DNA of 10,213 nt from Pseudomonas sp. Its GTDB lineage: Bacteria > Pseudomonadota > Gammaproteobacteria > Pseudomonadales > Pseudomonadaceae. Below, one piece after another: positions 6,733 through 10,213 of this stretch. Below the pieces are notes generated by a model. It saw nothing but the letters and a program-made list of their open reading frames with translations, did no database searches and was not told the DNA's origin. The stretch lies in contig DNMQ01000480.1 of assembly GCA_003488145.1 (NCBI GenBank), forward strand, positions 1-10,213. The letters run 5' to 3'. A program made the translations under genes and the position numbers. Position 1 is the first letter of the stretch. Each line of letters begins with the position of its first letter.

Positions 6733-6760
6733 TTGCCCTGTTGCCCTGTTGCCCTGTTGC
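6733..6760 (+). repeat. 8-base tandem repeat (TTGCCCTG, 3.5 copies)
   Basis: Three perfect copies of TTGCCCTG (6733-6740, 6741-6748, 6749-6756) are followed by a half copy, TTGC. They lie in the 254-base gap between the ferritin-like gene and the YqaA-family gene (6664-6917). An 8-base unit is not a multiple of three and can change copy number by slipped-strand mispairing, but here it is non-coding, so any effect would be on promoter spacing. No convincing sigma-70 promoter is visible in the rest of this gap. Confidence 0.8.
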
Positions 6761-6917
6761 AAGGTGACACAGTGACGCCGGCTAGTCTGTCGCGTGTGAA
6801 TCGCCGCGGGCTTGGAGGTTCTTACTCAAGCATCATCCCAGCCGCAGTCGCCGCCCAAGCGATGCGCTTTCCCGCATACTGCGTGCCGTCAGTCAGCACG
6901 GTTACGGTTGCATATCG

Positions 6918-7355
6918 ATGGTGTCGCTCTCCGGCTATCTCGGCCTTTTTCTCGCAGCCTTCGGGGCTGCCACGCTGCTACCGATGCAATCCGAGGCGGT
7001 GCTCGCCGGCCTCCTTCTTTCCGAACGCTACACGGTCTGGGCCCTGGTCGCCGTGGCCAGCCTGGGCAACGTATTGGGCTCGCTGGTGAACTGGTTGCTC
7101 GGGCGTTACGTCGAGCATTTTCGCCACAAGCGCTGGTTTCCGGTCAACGAGCGGCAACTGGCCAAGGCGCAGCACAGGTATCACCGCTACGGCCGCTGGA
7201 CTCTACTGCTCAGCTGGGTGCCGATCATCGGTGACCCGCTGACTCTGGTCGCCGGCGTGATGCGTGAGCCGCTATGGAGCTTTCTGCTGATCGTCACGTT
7301 GGCGAAGACCGCGCGCTACCTCATGGTGATGGGGCTGACCCTGGGCTGGATGTGA
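6918..7355 (+). CDS. YqaA-family (DedA/VTT-related) inner-membrane protein
   Basis: A 145-residue integral membrane protein resembling YqaA, a short relative of the DedA/VTT (SNARE-associated) family. Larger family members are linked to lipid scrambling and envelope homeostasis; the role of YqaA itself is unknown. Features typical of the family are the N-terminal half-helix with LLPMQSEAVLAGLL (20-33), the Gly/Asn-rich segment GNVLGSLVNWLLGR (50-63), the amphipathic loop with Lys/Arg/His and a YGRW turn (91-94), the re-entrant motif SWVPIIGDPLTLVAGVMR (99-116), and a last helix, FLLIVTLAKTARYLMVMGL. The start at ATG 6918 matches the expected N-terminus, although no strong ribosome binding site precedes it. 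The length is typical for YqaA. The next gene, the AraC regulator, begins 73 bases downstream on the same strand. Confidence 0.85.
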   Translation: MVSLSGYLGLFLAAFGAATLLPMQSEAVLAGLLLSERYTVWALVAVASLGNVLGSLVNWLLGRYVEHFRHKRWFPVNERQLAKAQHRYHRYGRWTLLLSWVPIIGDPLTLVAGVMREPLWSFLLIVTLAKTARYLMVMGLTLGWM

Positions 7356-7428
7356 CTCAAGGGCTGACAGCGCGACCGTGCCTAGTCGATCATGGCGGCC
7401 AACGACGACAGGCAGGAAACCGAGCCGC

Positions 7429-8496
7429 ATGACCAGCGAGGCGCAAACGACAGCAGACGAGGCAGCCGTCTCGGCGATAGCCCGCCGGGACAGCATCAGC
7501 GTCCGCCTGGTAGCCGAGGCGCTGCTGGGTTTCGTGCAGCCTGGGCTATCCACCGGGCAGCTGCTGGATGAGATCGGTCTCGACCCCTCCTGCCTGCAAG
7601 ATCCCGACGGCCGCATGGACGTGCGTGACTACTCGCAACTCTGGCTGCGACTGGCGCGGCGCTTCGATGACGAATTCTTCGGCATGGACCCGCGCCGGCT
7701 GCGCTGGGGCAGCTTCGTCTTTCTCAGCCGCAGCTGCATCCAGCAGCCGACACTGGACAAGGCGCTGGTTCACGCACTGAGCTTTCTCGGGCTCGGCCTG
7801 GAGGACCTGCGTGGCAAGCTGATCCGCAGCCAGAGCCTGGCTGAAGTGTTGCTGCGCGAACGCAACCCCGAGCCGGCGCGAGCCTTTTGCTACTTCACCT
7901 TCTGGATGCTGCTGCACGGCCTGGCCTGCTGGCTGGTGGGGCGGCGTATCCCGCTGCTGGCGGTCGAGTTGCGTTGTACCGAACCGGACTACACGGATGA
8001 TTACCGGGTGATGTTCTCCGACAACCTGCGTTTCGGCCGGCCGTCGACGCGGATTATTTTCGCTGCCGAAGTGCTCGATCTGCCGATCCGTCGTAGCGAA
8101 GCAGAATTGCAGGCCTTTCTCGCCGAAGCGCCAGCCAACATCCTGGTGCGTTATCGCGACCACTCCAGCCTGGCCAGTCGCATCAAACAGCACCTGCGCA
8201 GCCTGCCCGCCGAACGCTGGCCGGACAGCGAGACGCTGGCGCAGGCCTTGTGCATCTCGGCGTCAACCCTTCGCCGACGCCTGGCGGAAGCGGGGCAGCC
8301 GTACCAGGCGATCAAGGACGGCTTGCGTCAGGAGATGGCCACCGAGTGGCTGGCCGATGCTGCCATCAGCTACGGCGAAATCGCCGAGCGGCTTGGGTTT
8401 GCCGATGTCAGCTCGTTCTACAAGGCATTCCGCAAGTGGACGGGCATCAATCCCGGGCACTACCGCAATCTGATTCTGGCGCCGGCGCGGCGCTGA
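7429..8496 (+). CDS. AraC-family transcriptional regulator (arabinose-binding-like N-domain)
   Basis: A 355-residue DNA-binding regulator. The N-terminal two thirds resemble the 'arabinose-binding domain of AraC' type (PF12625 style), common in Pseudomonas regulators of lipid and amino-acid catabolism; the helix-rich segment starts at ISVRLVAEALLGFVQPGLST. The C-terminal ~80 residues (about 265-345) hold two helix-turn-helix units. The first is ETLAQALCISASTLRRRLAE. The second is EIAERLGFADVSSFYKAFRK followed by W-TG-INPGHYR, the typical AraC signature end. I chose ATG 7429 with AGGA 11 bases upstream; a GTG at 7378 would add 17 residues. It is directly upstream of, and on the same strand as, the dehydrogenase and thiolase genes, so it likely controls them in response to an acyl or acyl-CoA-related effector. 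From memory, P. aeruginosa PA2556 sits in a comparable PA2553-PA2557 arrangement, but I cannot verify orthology. Confidence 0.88.
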   Translation: MTSEAQTTADEAAVSAIARRDSISVRLVAEALLGFVQPGLSTGQLLDEIGLDPSCLQDPDGRMDVRDYSQLWLRLARRFDDEFFGMDPRRLRWGSFVFLSRSCIQQPTLDKALVHALSFLGLGLEDLRGKLIRSQSLAEVLLRERNPEPARAFCYFTFWMLLHGLACWLVGRRIPLLAVELRCTEPDYTDDYRVMFSDNLRFGRPSTRIIFAAEVLDLPIRRSEAELQAFLAEAPANILVRYRDHSSLASRIKQHLRSLPAERWPDSETLAQALCISASTLRRRLAEAGQPYQAIKDGLRQEMATEWLADAAISYGEIAERLGFADVSSFYKAFRKWTGINPGHYRNLILAPARR

Positions 8497-8551
8497 TTAC
8501 CCCGCCTCCAGCCTTCAGTCCACCGGCGTGTGTTGTGGCGCAGCGTGATCG

Positions 8552-8573
8552 CGTTTTGCCATTGGCCAAAACG
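8552..8573. promoter_or_regulatory. Inverted repeat, candidate AraC-regulator operator or terminator
   Basis: CGTTTTG (8552-8558) and CAAAACG (8567-8573) are perfect 7-base arms around CCATTGGC, in the 177-base gap between the AraC gene and the dehydrogenase gene. The centre, about 111 bases before the dehydrogenase start, suits an upstream activator site. No T-tract follows, which speaks against an intrinsic terminator for the AraC gene. A weak sigma-70 pair, TTGCCG (8600-8605) and AAGATA (8624-8629), spaced by 18 bases, lies just downstream and could be the promoter it controls. Confidence 0.4.
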
Positions 8574-8673
8574 GTCAGGCAGGTTGAGAACATCGACCAT
8601 TGCCGCACCCGTGTGGCTGTCCAAAGATAACTTCCGGCTTCGCACCGAATAACAACAAGCACGGGAGAGCGCC

Positions 8674-9441
8674 ATGCAGATTCGCGACAAGGTATTCCTC
8701 ATAACTGGCGGCGCATCCGGCCTCGGCGCTGCGGCGGCGCAGGCGCTGGTGGAGGCGGGCGGCAAGGTCGTACTCGTCGATCTGGATGAAGCCGCGGCCA
8801 ACGCAACGGCACAGGCGCTGGGGCCGAACGCCTTGGGTGTCGCTGCCGATATTCGTGATGAGCAGGCCGCGCGCCATGCCGTCGCCACCGCCCGCGAACA
8901 TTTCGGCGCGTTGCACGGGCTGGTCAACTGCGCCGGCGTCGCCGGCGGCGAAAAAGTCCTCGGCCGCAACGGCCCGCACAGTCTGGACGGCTTCAGCCGC
9001 ATCGTCGGCATCAACCTGATCGGTAGCTTCAACATGCTGCGGCTGGCCGCCGAGGCGATGGCCGAGAACGCGCCTGACGAAGGTGGCGAGCGCGGCGCGA
9101 TCATCAATACCGCATCGATCGCTGCCTTCGACGGGCAGATCGGCCAGGCGGCCTATGCCGCGTCCAAGGGCGGGGTGGTGAGCATGACCCTGCCTGCCGC
9201 CCGCGAATTGGCGCGCTTCGGCATCCGCGTGATGACCATCGCCCCCGGCGTGTTCGAGACGCCGATGATGGCCGGGATGACGCAGGAAATTCGCGACTCG
9301 CTGGCCGCCGGCGTGCCGTTTCCGCCACGCCTGGGCCACCCGGCCGAATACGCCGCGCTGGTGCGGCACATCTTCGAGAACAGCATGCTCAATGGCGAGG
9401 TGATCCGTCTCGACGGCGCCTTGCGCATGGCCGCCAAGTGA
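8674..9441 (+). CDS. Short-chain 3-hydroxyacyl-CoA dehydrogenase (SDR, HSD10-like)
   Basis: A 255-residue cytoplasmic SDR most like the type II 3-hydroxyacyl-CoA dehydrogenase group, which oxidises (S)-3-hydroxyacyl-CoA to 3-oxoacyl-CoA with NAD. The Rossmann glycine motif is TGGASGLG (11-18). Asp36 at the end of strand 2 (VVLVDLD) favours NAD over NADP. NCAG lies at 85-88 and the catalytic residues are Ser148, Tyr161 and Lys165 (YAASK), followed by the APGVFETPM cofactor loop. The substrate-loop region [21 protein letters not shown] and the end [15 protein letters not shown] are those usual in this group. ATG 8674 has GGGAG at good distance. The thiolase gene begins 11 bases after its stop, so the pair forms an operon covering the last two steps of a beta-oxidation-type cycle. 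The particular acyl substrate (branched, aromatic or terpenoid-derived) cannot be told from sequence. Confidence 0.92.
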   Translation: MQIRDKVFLITGGASGLGAAAAQALVEAGGKVVLVDLDEAAANATAQALGPNALGVAADIRDEQAARHAVATAREHFGALHGLVNCAGVAGGEKVLGRNGPHSLDGFSRIVGINLIGSFNMLRLAAEAMAENAPDEGGERGAIINTASIAAFDGQIGQAAYAASKGGVVSMTLPAARELARFGIRVMTIAPGVFETPMMAGMTQEIRDSLAAGVPFPPRLGHPAEYAALVRHIFENSMLNGEVIRLDGALRMAAK

Positions 9442-9452
9442 AGGAAGCAGAG

Positions 9453-10213
9453 ATGAAAGATGATCCGATCGTAATCGTCAGCAGTGCGCGCACGCCCATG
9501 GGCGGTTTTCAGGGTGACCTGCAGGGGATGACCGCCTGGCAGCTCGGTGCTGCCGCCATCCGTGCCACCGTGGAACGCAGCGGCCTGCCGGCCGAGAACG
9601 TGCAGGACGTGCTGATGGGCTGCGTACTGCCTGCCGGCCAGGGCCAGGCACCGGCGCGCCAGGCGGCATTGAGCGCCGGGCTGACCCGCGCCACCACCTG
9701 CACTACGGTCAACAAGATGTGCGGCTCGGGCATGCAGACGGTGATCATGGCCCACGACCAGCTGCTCGCCGGCAGTGCCGATATCGTCGTCGCCGGCGGG
9801 ATGGAAAGCATGTCCAACGCGCCTTACCTGCTCGACCGCGCCCGTGGCGGCTATCGTATGGGGCATGGGCGGGTGCTCGACCATATGTTCCTCGACGGTC
9901 TGGAAGACTCGTTCGACAAGGGGCGGCTGATGGGCACCTTCGCCGAGGAATGCGCCGACGCGTTCGGCTTCAGCCGTGAAGCCCAGGACGCCTACGCGCT
10001 CGAGTCCCTGCGCCGCGCTCAGGTGGCGATCAGTGAGGGGCGTTTTGCCGATGAGATCGTTGCGCTGGAGGTCACCCAGGGCAAACAGCAGCGGCAGATC
10101 CGCGACGACGAGCAGCCGCCCAAGGCGATGCCGGAAAAGATTCCCAGCCTGAAGCCGGCGTTCCGCGAGGGCGGCACGGTGACCGCGGCCAACTCCAGCT
10201 CGATTTCCGATGG
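9453..10213 (+). CDS. Acetyl-CoA acetyltransferase / thiolase, 3' end outside window
   Basis: The first ~253 residues of a thiolase of about 394; no stop is reached before the window ends. It would cleave 3-oxoacyl-CoA with CoA (or run in the reverse direction) in the cytoplasm. The N-terminus is typical (PIVIVSSARTPMGGFQGDL). The nucleophile is Cys90 in NKMCGSGMQ, followed by VVAGGMESMSNAPYLL and FAEECADAFGFSREAQDAYA. The frame ends at VTAANSSSISDG, just before the segment that should contain the catalytic His (GHPIG-type) and second Cys (C-x-GGG). GGAAG lies upstream of ATG 9453 and the gap to the dehydrogenase stop is 11 bases, so the two are co-translated. Together with the dehydrogenase it points to fatty or branched acyl-CoA degradation; an acyl-CoA dehydrogenase or ligase gene is a likely next neighbour. 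Confidence 0.93.
   Translation, partial: MKDDPIVIVSSARTPMGGFQGDLQGMTAWQLGAAAIRATVERSGLPAENVQDVLMGCVLPAGQGQAPARQAALSAGLTRATTCTTVNKMCGSGMQTVIMAHDQLLAGSADIVVAGGMESMSNAPYLLDRARGGYRMGHGRVLDHMFLDGLEDSFDKGRLMGTFAEECADAFGFSREAQDAYALESLRRAQVAISEGRFADEIVALEVTQGKQQRQIRDDEQPPKAMPEKIPSLKPAFREGGTVTAANSSSISD

Noticed and set aside
7546..8193. A 215-codon minus-strand open frame inside the AraC-family gene
   Set aside because: It is antisense to a regulator with a complete AraC signature and shows no family features.
8575..9369. A 264-codon minus-strand open frame over the dehydrogenase gene
   Set aside because: It is antisense to a clear SDR with all catalytic residues; its product is Arg/His/Ala-rich, as expected for a shadow frame.
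9153..9884. A 243-codon minus-strand open frame across the dehydrogenase-thiolase junction
   Set aside because: Antisense to two well-supported genes, with no domain and no ribosome binding site that I can see.

Overview
The window is GC-rich bacterial DNA that reads like a Pseudomonas-type gammaproteobacterium. The TgpA-like transglutaminase, the AraC/short-chain dehydrogenase/thiolase set and the codon use all fit the Pseudomonas/Stutzerimonas group. This assignment comes from gene content and recall of protein families, not from a search. I see no rRNA, tRNA, CRISPR array, insertion sequence or phage gene.

Left part (1-2586, + strand): the C-terminal ~555 codons of a tgpA-like membrane transglutaminase, cut by the window edge, followed by a double-hotdog acyl-CoA thioesterase-like gene. 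Middle part (2650-5944, - strand): a redox cluster, read right to left. It holds an exported CPHC thioredoxin-fold protein with an apparent frameshift, an octaheme c-type cytochrome of the tetrathionate reductase (OTR) family with eight CXXCH motifs and a C-terminal membrane anchor, a four-helix b-type cytochrome with an apparent single-base deletion, and an exported single-domain rhodanese. The likely logic is that quinol electrons pass through the cytochrome b to the anchored octaheme enzyme in the periplasm, while the rhodanese and thioredoxin-fold protein handle sulfane sulfur or thiols. A CsoR/CstR-type palindrome lies over the likely rhodanese promoter.

Right part (6208-10213, + strand): a small helical protein with ferritin-like Glu/His clusters, a YqaA/DedA-family membrane protein, an AraC-family regulator, then a short-chain 3-hydroxyacyl-CoA dehydrogenase and a thiolase cut by the window end. 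The last two are 11 bases apart and form a beta-oxidation-type pair probably controlled by the AraC regulator. A good sigma-54 promoter match lies in the divergent gap at 5945-6207, and a short tandem repeat lies in the gap at 6664-6917.

The most interesting locus is the OTR cluster, both for its composition and because two of its four genes carry apparent one-base deletions. These could be real decay or sequence errors.
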